DNA from: Candidatus Altimarinota bacterium
GTDB lineage: Bacteria > Patescibacteriota > Gracilibacteria > JAHISY01
Length of the DNA: 64,000 nucleotides
Assembly (NCBI GenBank): GCA_028690585.1
Contig: JAQVAZ010000001.1
Location: forward strand, 62,001 to 126,000
Direction of reading: 5' to 3'
Shown piece by piece: positions 50,043-57,502 of the stretch. The translations under genes and the position numbers were made by a program. A model generated the notes under the pieces. The model did no database searches, was not told the DNA's origin, and worked only from the letters and a program-made list of their open reading frames with translations. The first letter of the stretch is position 1. Each line of letters begins with the position of its first letter.

Positions 50043-51113
50043 ATGATTGATCAAAAACCTAATTGGGCGAATCCAAACAAACTGCTTCTTGCTTGGTATT
50101 TACTGCAAATAGCAAAAGAAAAATCAGAGAAAAAATCTAAATTTGGGAAAGATTTTATCCGAGATTGTTTTCCAAATTTAACAACATACGAAATATTCAA
50201 GCTTTCAGATTTGGAAATGTTTCTGCGAGGTTTTATTAGAGATGGCTTGATTTCAGAAATGTATGAGGAGAGATTTATACATGACGAAAAGAAAGATGAA
50301 ACTGTCAGTAAGGGGGTTGAGCATATTACACTCGATAAAGTTAGCGACCTCTTTGATTTTAGCAGCATAGTTGGATCTGATATTTTTTCAATTGAATACG
50401 ATTTTAAAATCAATCACAAAAAAGTATTGAGTTTTATTAAGGATTATTTAGAAAAGTGGAAAAACGATAAGTTATTTTTGCCTGATATGAATTTCCCAAA
50501 AGCCGAAAAACAGCTCGAAAAAGTTGCAAAACATATTCACTATTTGTTGTGGAACTATTCTGTAGAAATGTTGCTGGTTGATGAGCCATATTCTTCCGAA
50601 AAAATAGACTTTATTGCAGGCATGCTTTTTCTGGAGAGTATTGGTGATATCGAAATATTAAAACTTGATGTAAAAAAGAAAGATAAACTTTTCGGCGGAC
50701 AAGAAATGGCTTTACGGGTTAACGTAAAGGATAAATTCTTCCAAGATTTCAAAGATGACCAGATTAGGCTTAATTTTGATTTTGAAAAATTAAAAAAAGG
50801 AGAAAAAGAAGAAATCCTAGACAAGATAACTTTCCATCCACCAAAACTACTGAGATTCAAAAATATCGAGTATGAGATAAAAGAGGGATGTATCCCTCAA
50901 ACTCTACTAAAGCTTGCTGCTAGTAAAAAAAGCAAAGCGATTCTTTCTAAGGAGTTGGAGGATGTTACGGAAGGAGGAAAAAAAGTAATTAAGAAAGCAC
51001 TCAATAATTTCCGCAGAAACCTCAGAAAAAAGTTTAGCTTCCCAAGTAATGAGCTTTTCTTTGAAGTGAAAGCGGGTGAAATTAGATTTAAAGACGATCT
51101 ATTTCAGTTCTAG
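50043..51113 (+). CDS. Hypothetical island protein with C-terminal winged-helix-like domain
   Basis: The 356-aa protein is AT-rich in codon use and lysine-rich. The N-terminal part (LLLAWYLLQIAKEK, then FLRGFIRDGLISE) is helical. The last 90 residues (CIPQTLLKLAASKKSKAILSKELEDV, then KKALNNFRRNLRKKF and two beta strands) have the helix-helix-wing order of OmpR-type winged helices. It could be a regulator of the divergent restriction operon or a separate defence effector. No family recognised with confidence. Confidence 0.55.
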   Translation: MIDQKPNWANPNKLLLAWYLLQIAKEKSEKKSKFGKDFIRDCFPNLTTYEIFKLSDLEMFLRGFIRDGLISEMYEERFIHDEKKDETVSKGVEHITLDKVSDLFDFSSIVGSDIFSIEYDFKINHKKVLSFIKDYLEKWKNDKLFLPDMNFPKAEKQLEKVAKHIHYLLWNYSVEMLLVDEPYSSEKIDFIAGMLFLESIGDIEILKLDVKKKDKLFGGQEMALRVNVKDKFFQDFKDDQIRLNFDFEKLKKGEKEEILDKITFHPPKLLRFKNIEYEIKEGCIPQTLLKLAASKKSKAILSKELEDVTEGGKKVIKKALNNFRRNLRKKFSFPSNELFFEVKAGEIRFKDDLFQF

Positions 51114-51185
51114 CCAAAAAAGCCATAAAAAAGTACTACTAGAAGGTCTATTTAGAGCCTTTCTTTCAAGGGAAAATACCCCACG

Positions 51186-51344
51186 ATGAAAAGTGAGGTT
51201 AAGCATGCCGAAAGAATAGTGAGTAATCGCTCTGAAATAATATTGAGAGCGCATTATCCTGAAGATAATCCCAAAGAAACACTTGAGGGAATTACTAATG
51301 CGCTTTCACAGATGGGAGTATTTGATGGAATTGATAAAAAGTAA
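51186..51344 (+). CDS. 52-aa protein preceding the recombinase
   Basis: The ATG-started frame begins MKSEVKHAERIVSNRSEIIL and contains HYPEDNPKETLEGI. Similar tiny genes often precede serine recombinases in CPR elements, which is a recollection rather than something tested here. It lies 50 bases upstream of the recombinase in the same direction and might be an excision or control factor. Confidence 0.5.
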   Translation: MKSEVKHAERIVSNRSEIILRAHYPEDNPKETLEGITNALSQMGVFDGIDKK

Positions 51345-51358
51345 CTTCTCTAACCTTA

Positions 51359-51387
51359 TTGATTTCGGCTAACTAAGTGGATAGAAT
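51359..51387 (+). promoter_or_regulatory. Promoter of the serine recombinase gene
   Basis: TTGATT (51359-51364) and TAGAAT (51382-51387) are spaced by 17 bases, and the -10 ends 8 bases before the ATG at 51395, so the mRNA is probably leaderless. The -35 lies in an 18-base sequence (51355-51372) that also occurs at 50013-50030. Confidence 0.55.
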
Positions 51388-51394
51388 CTAACTG

Positions 51395-53068
51395 ATGAAC
51401 AGTTTCGGTAACAGTACGGAGAGCAAGAGAAGGGTGGCTATCTATATTCGTGTATCTACCGTAGAACAAAAGATTGATGGATATGGGTTAGAAGCTCAAG
51501 AAAAGAAGTTGCTTGATTATGTGAATCAAAACACAATGCTTGGCTTAGAGACTAAGCGAGAGTGGATTTATAAAGATGTTCACACTGGTAGTGATTTTAT
51601 GCGTCCAAAGCTTCAGGAGCTACTAGCAGATGTTAAACAGGGTAAGTTTGATGCGGTGTTGGTTTGGAAGATAGATCGTCTTTCGAGATCATTGAAGCAC
51701 TTATTGAGTATCTTTGAGACTTTTGAAAAGAATCAAGTTAGCTTTGTTTCAGTTCAAGAAAACATTGATTTTCGTGGAGCAATCGGCAAATTGATTTTTC
51801 AGATCTTCGGAGCAATCGCACAATTTGAAAGAGAGTTGATTAAGGGTAGAACCCAAATGGGAAGGCTAACTTCTGCTGAACTTGGAAATTATATCGGAAC
51901 TCATATTCCCTATGGATACAAACCAGTCGCTAATCCAAACGGAAAAGGTAAGAAGCTAGAAATCATTCCAAAGGAAAAGAAACAAGTTGAGGAAATCTTC
52001 AATTGGTATATCTACGAAGAACTAGGTGATGGTCAAATAGCCAAGAGACTGAATGAATTGAGAGTTCCAAAAGGAGAACATACGAAAGCTAAAGATATGT
52101 ATTCATCATGGACTGCAAAAGTTGTTTCAAAGATTATTGAGAATTCGCTTTATAGAGGTGAGTGTGTAGCAAACAGAAAAGACGAAAATGGTGGTGAGCT
52201 GCTAGAAAAAGATTGGACTGTTGTTAGTATTCCTCCATGTGTTTCCGAATTTACTTTTTATCAAGCTCAAAATGCTCGTAGAAGTCGCGTAGGAGGTAGG
52301 AGAAATACAGATTATCTACTTACTGGGAAGCTCGTAGATATGACGCTAGAGACTCCTAAGAAGTTTAGTGGAGCAAAAAGGCACAAAGGAGGATTCAGCT
52401 ATCGCCGAAAGCAATTCCAAAAAGCTGGCAATCATTATCCTGTGTTTGAGATAGCTGGGAAGCAGATGGAAGATTGGGTTTGGGAAAAGATAATGAAGGC
52501 GATGAAAAATCCTGAGATTTTTATCAAACATTATCTTTCAAAGAAATACAGTGATCCTACAAGAATTCAGAAAATCGAAGATAATTTAAATAATCTTCGA
52601 GAAAGAAAAGTAAATGAGGAGATCGCGATCGGTCGGATTGAAGAAGCTTTTGAAAAAGGCACTTATAGCGAAGAGAAGCTTCAAGAAAAAACTGCCAGTA
52701 AAAATAAAGAAATTGCTGATATTGATCAGAAGATTATAAAGCTAGAAGAAGAGCTGGGAATCTTGAGTTCAATAAGTGTTGAGGTTCAGAAACTTAAATC
52801 TGCTTCTGAGCAGGTGAAATATCGATTAGATAAGTTGCCTCATAAACAGAAAAAGATTCTTTGTGATTTGTTTGTGGAGAAAATTGAAATGAGGCGGGAG
52901 AAGGTTGGAAAGAAGTGGAAAATCCAAGCTGATGTATTTTTTCGTTTCAACCCTGATAAGTTCTCTGAACCAGCAGAAGTGGGTAGAACCCAAAAACTCG
53001 ATAATAAAAGTGCGACAGAATCAAAGCATCCCAAAAAGGGATTTGATGGTGGGCGAGGGAGGACTTGA
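51395..53068 (+). CDS. Large serine recombinase (island integrase)
   Basis: The 557-aa protein has the resolvase catalytic domain with Ser21 in YIRVST, DRLSRS and the ELIKGRTQMGR helix, then the recombinase domain (to about residue 300). The position of the usual zinc beta-ribbon lacks its cysteine pairs (YLLTGKLVDMTLETPKKFSG). A long coiled coil follows at about 395-480. The last codons (GGRGRT and stop) are read from the tRNA-Ile 3' end, so the gene end is formed by the attachment site. It would insert and excise the island. Confidence 0.9.
   Translation: MNSFGNSTESKRRVAIYIRVSTVEQKIDGYGLEAQEKKLLDYVNQNTMLGLETKREWIYKDVHTGSDFMRPKLQELLADVKQGKFDAVLVWKIDRLSRSLKHLLSIFETFEKNQVSFVSVQENIDFRGAIGKLIFQIFGAIAQFERELIKGRTQMGRLTSAELGNYIGTHIPYGYKPVANPNGKGKKLEIIPKEKKQVEEIFNWYIYEELGDGQIAKRLNELRVPKGEHTKAKDMYSSWTAKVVSKIIENSLYRGECVANRKDENGGELLEKDWTVVSIPPCVSEFTFYQAQNARRSRVGGRRNTDYLLTGKLVDMTLETPKKFSGAKRHKGGFSYRRKQFQKAGNHYPVFEIAGKQMEDWVWEKIMKAMKNPEIFIKHYLSKKYSDPTRIQKIEDNLNNLRERKVNEEIAIGRIEEAFEKGTYSEEKLQEKTASKNKEIADIDQKIIKLEEELGILSSISVEVQKLKSASEQVKYRLDKLPHKQKKILCDLFVEKIEMRREKVGKKWKIQADVFFRFNPDKFSEPAEVGRTQKLDNKSATESKHPKKGFDGGRGRT
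53028..53065. other. Right attachment site region (attR)
   Basis: A small hairpin ATCCC/GGGAT (53028-53042) is followed by GGTGGGCGAGGGAGGA, the tRNA-Ile 3' end. The arrangement of a hairpin directly before this sequence mirrors each unit of the left-end array. Confidence 0.55.
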
Positions 53069-53123
53069 ACCTCCGACCTCAACATTATCAGTGTTGCGCT
53101 CTAACCAACTGAGCTACTCGCCC
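53047..53123 (-). tRNA. tRNA-Ile (GAU)
   Basis: The 77-nt cloverleaf on the minus strand has acceptor GGGCGAG/CTCGCCC, D-loop AGTTGGTTA, anticodon GAT in loop CTGATAA, T-arm GGTTCAAGTCC and encoded CCA. Its 3' end overlaps the last 22 bases of the recombinase gene on the other strand and is the integration target. Confidence 0.95.
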
Positions 53124-53252
53124 GAGATGTTTGAATCCGAAGCCGAGGCATTTTAGGGAAGTTAGCGAGAAATTTCAAAGCCTAACCATCGTTTTCCTGA
53201 ATTTGGTAGCTTTCTCACACGAAATAGCTTTCTTTTTAGGGTTTCCGCGCGC

Positions 53253-53258
53253 TAGAAT
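53253..53258 (+). promoter_or_regulatory. -10 element for relA/spoT
   Basis: TAGAAT ends 10 bases before the ATG at 53268; the predicted leader is about 3 bases. Confidence 0.45.
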
Positions 53259-53267
53259 ACTGGCGCT

Positions 53268-55409
53268 ATGGCAGCTGATTTGAAAAAAATTCTTAGCGTT
53301 GTAGGGAGTTATCTTCCAGATGCGAATCTGGAGAGGATTTCCGAAGCCTACAAATTTGCTGAAGAAAAACACGCTGGGCAGATGCGTTTCTCGGGTGAGC
53401 CTTACTTCATCCATCCAGTGGCAGCTACGATGCATCTGCTTTCACTGAAGCCAGATGAAGATACGATTATTGCTTGCTTACTGCATGATGTTATCGAAGA
53501 TACAGATACGGATGTGGAAGTGATTCAGAAAAAATTTGGGAAAACAGTTGCGCAGCTTTGTATGGATATGGAGAAGCTTGGCACCGTGAGATACCAAGGC
53601 CAAGAAAGGCAAATCGAGAATCTCCGCAAAATGTTTGTGGCGATGGCGCGCGATTTGCGCGTGATCTTCATCAAGCTTGCGGATCGCCTGCACAATATGG
53701 AAACGCTGGAATTCGTGCGGCCAGATAAGCAGCAGCGCATCGCGCAGGAAACGCTGCAAGTATATGCACCGATTGCAGCGCGGCTTGGTATCTTCGAATT
53801 CAAAGCGAAGCTGGAAGATTTAGCTTTCAAAGTTTTGCATCCAGAAGATTATGCGAAATTGAAAAAAGAATTAGCCGGCAGTATCGAAAATCAAGAAGCT
53901 TTCGTGAGTAAAGCGAAGAAAGAGTTGAAAAATATTCTGCAGAAAGAAGGAATTAAAGTAGAAGTATTCGGCCGCGTGAAACATCTCTACTCTATCTGGC
54001 GGAAGATGAAGCTGAAGAATTATCCAAGTCTAGATGAGTTGTATGATTTGTTTGCGCTGCGCGTAATCACCAAAACTACCGCAGAGTGTTACGCAACTCT
54101 CGGAATTATTCACAATCATTACACTCCTCTTTCTCGTAGATTCAAAGATTTTATCGCCGTGCCAAAACCAAACGGTTATCGCAGTTTGCATACCACTGTG
54201 ATTGGCCTCAGTCGCCAGTCACCTACTGAGATTCAGATTCGCACTCAGGAGATGCATGAGCAAGCGGAATATGGTGCCGCAGCGCATTGGCAATACTCTG
54301 CAAAGAAGCAATCAGTCAAAGTCGACGAAGAGAAACTCAAGTGGGTGAAGAATCTCGTGGAGCTGCATGAGAAGATGCAAGATAATGAAGAGTTTCAAGA
54401 GAATCTCACCAGTGATGTTTTGGAAGATAGGATTTTTATTCTCACTCCGCATGGTGATGTTTTCGATTTACCCGAAGGCGCGACACCGATTGATTTTGCT
54501 TATGCGGTGCATACGGGTGTGGGAAATACTGCAGTCGGCGCGAAAGTGAATGGGAAAATCGTAAAACTAGATGAAAAACTCCACAACGGTGAAGTGGTAG
54601 AAATTATCACGCGTAAGGATGCGAAACCCAATCGCTTCTGGTTGAGTTTCGTAAAAACTTCTGGCGCAAAAAGTAAAATCAAAGCGCATTTTGGGCAGAT
54701 GGATCAGGGTGAAAATCTCACTCTCGGAAAAGATTTGATTAACGCGAAACTAACTCGCCTCGGGAAATCAAAACTCGATGCAGATTATTCCATTCTGCGC
54801 GATTACAAGCAGCGCGATTTAGGTAAAAAAGAAAGAGAGCAGCTCTTGATTCGCATTGGTAATGGTAGCGTTTCTTCCTCTGCAGTGGTAAATAATCTCT
54901 TCAACTTAGAAGAGTTGATTGCCCAAAAAATTCCTCGCAAGAAACTTCCCAAAGCTGCAAAAGAAATTGCTTTCCGCGCAGATGAGATTCTGATCGAAGG
55001 TGTGAGTGGAATTGCTACGGAGTTTGCGAAATGCTGCAAACCAAAACCAGGCGACAAGATTTTTGCCGTGATGGGAAGAAAAGGCGCGATGATTCACAAG
55101 GAAAACTGTAAGCAAGTTTCGCGCAGCAATCCTGAGAGGAGGCTACAAGCTTATTTCGCGGGTGATGCACCACCACTGAAGCTAGTGAAGATTGCAATTG
55201 AAGGAGTGAATCGTGTGGGATTCTTGCGCGATATCGCTTCCAAAGTAGCGGAGTCGGGAATCAATATCGTAGATGTGAATTATCTCAAAGTAGATAAACA
55301 CCAAGCGAAGCGTGAATTCACTCTCGAAATCGAAAATATCGCGCAGCTTACAGGGATTCTCACTGAATTAGAAAAAGTCGATGGAGTGAAAGATGTGAGA
55401 AAAATCTAG
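53268..55409 (+). CDS. Bifunctional (p)ppGpp synthetase/hydrolase (Rel/SpoT)
   Basis: The 713-aa protein makes and breaks the stringent-response alarmone (p)ppGpp. The HD hydrolase domain keeps HDVIEDT (His73, Asp74) and an upstream His49. The synthetase domain has PKPNGYRSLHTTVIG with the EIQIRTQEMHEQAEYG block. TGS (VFDLPEGATPIDFAYAVHT) and a C-terminal zinc-finger/ACT region follow. Both activities look intact. It starts just right of tRNA-Ile, outside the island. The 3' end overlaps the convergent 55406 gene by 4 bases. Confidence 0.93.
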   Translation: MAADLKKILSVVGSYLPDANLERISEAYKFAEEKHAGQMRFSGEPYFIHPVAATMHLLSLKPDEDTIIACLLHDVIEDTDTDVEVIQKKFGKTVAQLCMDMEKLGTVRYQGQERQIENLRKMFVAMARDLRVIFIKLADRLHNMETLEFVRPDKQQRIAQETLQVYAPIAARLGIFEFKAKLEDLAFKVLHPEDYAKLKKELAGSIENQEAFVSKAKKELKNILQKEGIKVEVFGRVKHLYSIWRKMKLKNYPSLDELYDLFALRVITKTTAECYATLGIIHNHYTPLSRRFKDFIAVPKPNGYRSLHTTVIGLSRQSPTEIQIRTQEMHEQAEYGAAAHWQYSAKKQSVKVDEEKLKWVKNLVELHEKMQDNEEFQENLTSDVLEDRIFILTPHGDVFDLPEGATPIDFAYAVHTGVGNTAVGAKVNGKIVKLDEKLHNGEVVEIITRKDAKPNRFWLSFVKTSGAKSKIKAHFGQMDQGENLTLGKDLINAKLTRLGKSKLDADYSILRDYKQRDLGKKEREQLLIRIGNGSVSSSAVVNNLFNLEELIAQKIPRKKLPKAAKEIAFRADEILIEGVSGIATEFAKCCKPKPGDKIFAVMGRKGAMIHKENCKQVSRSNPERRLQAYFAGDAPPLKLVKIAIEGVNRVGFLRDIASKVAESGINIVDVNYLKVDKHQAKREFTLEIENIAQLTGILTELEKVDGVKDVRKI

Positions 55410-55909
55410 ATTTTTTTATCTATATCTGGGTATTCCACAGGAGTTCTTTCAGGAATTCGCGGTGGAGATTCTTCGCTGCCAAAACGTGGTAACCAGCTTC
55501 CACCATTTTTTACTTCTTTTAAATATGAAAAAAATTCTTTGAAACAAGCACTGCTACTAGTGAATCCCCAGTAAATCACTTTTCCAGATTTATCCAAGCA
55601 AGGATAGACTTCGATATTGTAATTAAAGGGTATGCCTTTTTGAGTTGTGAAATTCAGAGTAGCTTTGTAGGTATATAAATTAGGATTGGTTGGAAGGTTG
55701 ATTCTTTTTTCTTCAAAATCAAGTTGGTTGTTTGGTTGGAGTTGATGCACAAATAAATCAAGTTGCTGATATACATCCAAGAAAACATTATCTGGTAAAC
55801 CAGTGATTTTTACCCCTTCGATTTCTTTCTCGCGCAAAACTCTAGCTAAGAGCTTTCTTGATTCTATTTCTTCAAGCAACACTTGGCGCAATGTTTCCTT
55901 GGATCCCAT
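55406..55909 (-). CDS. Hypothetical protein, 167 aa
   Basis: A soluble protein with no recognised family. The N-terminus GSKETLRQVLLEEIESRK resembles the GSRETLKDILREEIKHK of the 60703 gene, so the two may share a short helical module. The middle has beta-type YKATLNFTTQKGIPFNYNIEV, and the C-terminus is proline-rich. It lies 11 bases downstream of lgt on the same strand. Confidence 0.6.
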   Translation of the reverse strand: MGSKETLRQVLLEEIESRKLLARVLREKEIEGVKITGLPDNVFLDVYQQLDLFVHQLQPNNQLDFEEKRINLPTNPNLYTYKATLNFTTQKGIPFNYNIEVYPCLDKSGKVIYWGFTSSSACFKEFFSYLKEVKNGGSWLPRFGSEESPPRIPERTPVEYPDIDKKI

Positions 55910-55920
55910 AGCGCATGATT

Positions 55921-56685
55921 CTAGCGCTTTTTTGCTATCCAGGCTAATCCAATCACTCCTGTGAGAAATACAGGAATACTCCAGAAAGCTCCGCTAGGAA
56001 TTCCTGCGATGAATCCATCAAGCGATTCTCTCCAAAGCAATTCCACGGTGATTCTGCCGATTCCATAAAGTGTGAGGAAAAGAAAAGAAAGAATTCCCTT
56101 CTTCGGTTTTATTCTGAAAGTAAGTATCAAAGCGGTGCCGATAATTACATTTTTCGCAGCTTCGAAAAGCTGAGAGGGATAGCGCGGAAGATTATCAGCG
56201 CGAGGGAAAACTACACCCCAGCTTCCATCAGTGGGTTTTCCCCACAATTCTCCATTTACAAAATTAGCAATTCTTCCGAAGAATAATCCGATTGCGGTTG
56301 GGATTGTGAGTAAATCTGTAATCTCCAAAAAAGATTTCTGATACTTCCGCGCAAACCAAACTACCGCAAGTAAAACTCCAGCCAAACCTCCGTGGAAACT
56401 CATACCGCCTTCCCAAACTTTGACGATTTGCAGTGGATTCAGCCAAAGTGTTTGCGGATGGTAAAACAAGGAATCTCCGAGCCTACCGCCGACAATCACT
56501 CCGAGGATTACAGCGAAGATGAGTGAATCAACTTCCTCGAGGGTGAGATTCACTAGCTTCTTTTTCGCGAGCGAAGCCAACCAGATGTAGCCGAGAACAA
56601 AAGAAAGCGCATAAGCGATTCCATACCAGCGAACTGAGAAGCTGCCGAGGCTGAGCGCGATGGGATTGAGAGTATCGGTCCACAT
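55921..56685 (-). CDS. lgt: Prolipoprotein diacylglyceryl transferase
   Basis: Lgt attaches diacylglycerol to the lipobox cysteine of lipoproteins in the cytoplasmic membrane. The 254-aa protein has seven membrane helices, with VRWYGIAYALSF near the N-terminus, GGRLGDSLFYHP, SFHGGLAG (catalytic His region) and the signature GRIANFVNGELWGKP. Length is at the short end of normal. It is followed by a hypothetical gene and preceded by intergenic DNA with no clear promoter box. Confidence 0.93.
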   Translation of the reverse strand: MWTDTLNPIALSLGSFSVRWYGIAYALSFVLGYIWLASLAKKKLVNLTLEEVDSLIFAVILGVIVGGRLGDSLFYHPQTLWLNPLQIVKVWEGGMSFHGGLAGVLLAVVWFARKYQKSFLEITDLLTIPTAIGLFFGRIANFVNGELWGKPTDGSWGVVFPRADNLPRYPSQLFEAAKNVIIGTALILTFRIKPKKGILSFLFLTLYGIGRITVELLWRESLDGFIAGIPSGAFWSIPVFLTGVIGLAWIAKKR

Positions 56686-56837
56686 GGTGTTGGCGTTAGT
56701 AGCTAGTGTTGTAGAAAAATTTCTAAGGTTTTAATTTTCCCGAAGGGAAGCCTTCGGCTTTCAAACTAATTTTGCTTACTATAACATTTAGAACAATTAC
56801 AACAGTTAGAATATTTAGAACAAAGCGAAGCTTTATT

Positions 56838-57464
56838 TTATTTCCAGCCTCTCGTATTTATTTCCACGCGTGAGGTTTTATTTGTTTCTGTTTCGTAGAT
56901 CTCGATGAGGATGCGATTCACTTCATTGAAAGTTACGGTATCTTCTTCTAACCTTAGGATTTCTCGAAACTGTGCGGTGATGAGGAATTTAAGCAGCTTC
57001 CGGATTTTATCTTTGTAATCTTCAGGATTGCGTAGATAACCGAGATCATTGAAGAATTTCACACCAAAAGCTAATTCCACGAGTGAGAGTTTCTCCGTTT
57101 TTGGAATTACTTTGAAAACTACTTGAAGTAACTCATAAATCTCTGGAAAAGGTTTCTCTGGTGGCAGCAATGCGAGAATCCATTCGGCGATTTTGTAAGT
57201 CACTGCGAGTTGCGGAAGCGTGAAGTCGGGATGCTGCTTACTTGCAACTTCAGTAATCAAAAACAACTCTCCGAGTTTGCGCATCAAGCGCAGATTCACC
57301 TCAGAAAATAACTCAAGACTACCGCCTTTGCGTGATTTTATTTTCTTCACACCTTTGGCAATCGCGGAAACCATTCCCATCTCTTGCGTAAAAATTCGCA
57401 AAATCCTATCGGCTTCTCCGTAGTTTTGTTTGCGCAACACGATACCGCTACTTCTGAATTCCAC
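56838..57464 (-). CDS. recO: DNA repair protein RecO
   Basis: RecO loads RecA onto gaps with RecR and anneals strands. The 208-aa protein has the N-terminal OB fold (SSGIVLRKQNYGEADRILRIF) and a helical C-terminus. The zinc-finger cysteines found in many RecO proteins are absent and the C-terminus is short, which is common in CPR versions. It starts with GTG at 57464 and is divergent from leuS. Confidence 0.85.
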   Translation of the reverse strand: MEFRSSGIVLRKQNYGEADRILRIFTQEMGMVSAIAKGVKKIKSRKGGSLELFSEVNLRLMRKLGELFLITEVASKQHPDFTLPQLAVTYKIAEWILALLPPEKPFPEIYELLQVVFKVIPKTEKLSLVELAFGVKFFNDLGYLRNPEDYKDKIRKLLKFLITAQFREILRLEEDTVTFNEVNRILIEIYETETNKTSRVEINTRGWK

Positions 57465-57502
57465 AAAAATATGCTAATTTACGCTTATCTTACCCCGATT
57501 AT

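Larger units (their letters stand above)
42732..53065. mobile_element. 10-kb integrative island at tRNA-Ile
   Basis: The right boundary is the 3' end of tRNA-Ile, read by the recombinase stop region. The 16 bases GGTGGGCGAGGGAGGA of that tRNA end recur at 42898-42913 and 43071-43086, with a one-base variant at 42730. Between lie a large serine recombinase at the tRNA-proximal end, a type III restriction operon and small accessory genes, all absent from typical core gene order. Which of the three left copies is the true attL is not clear. Confidence 0.75.

Noticed and set aside
52905-53156. A plus-strand frame reading GLEPPTSTLSVLRSNQ
   Set aside because: This is the well-known artefact of translating a tRNA-Ile gene on the wrong strand; the tRNA at 53047-53123 explains it.
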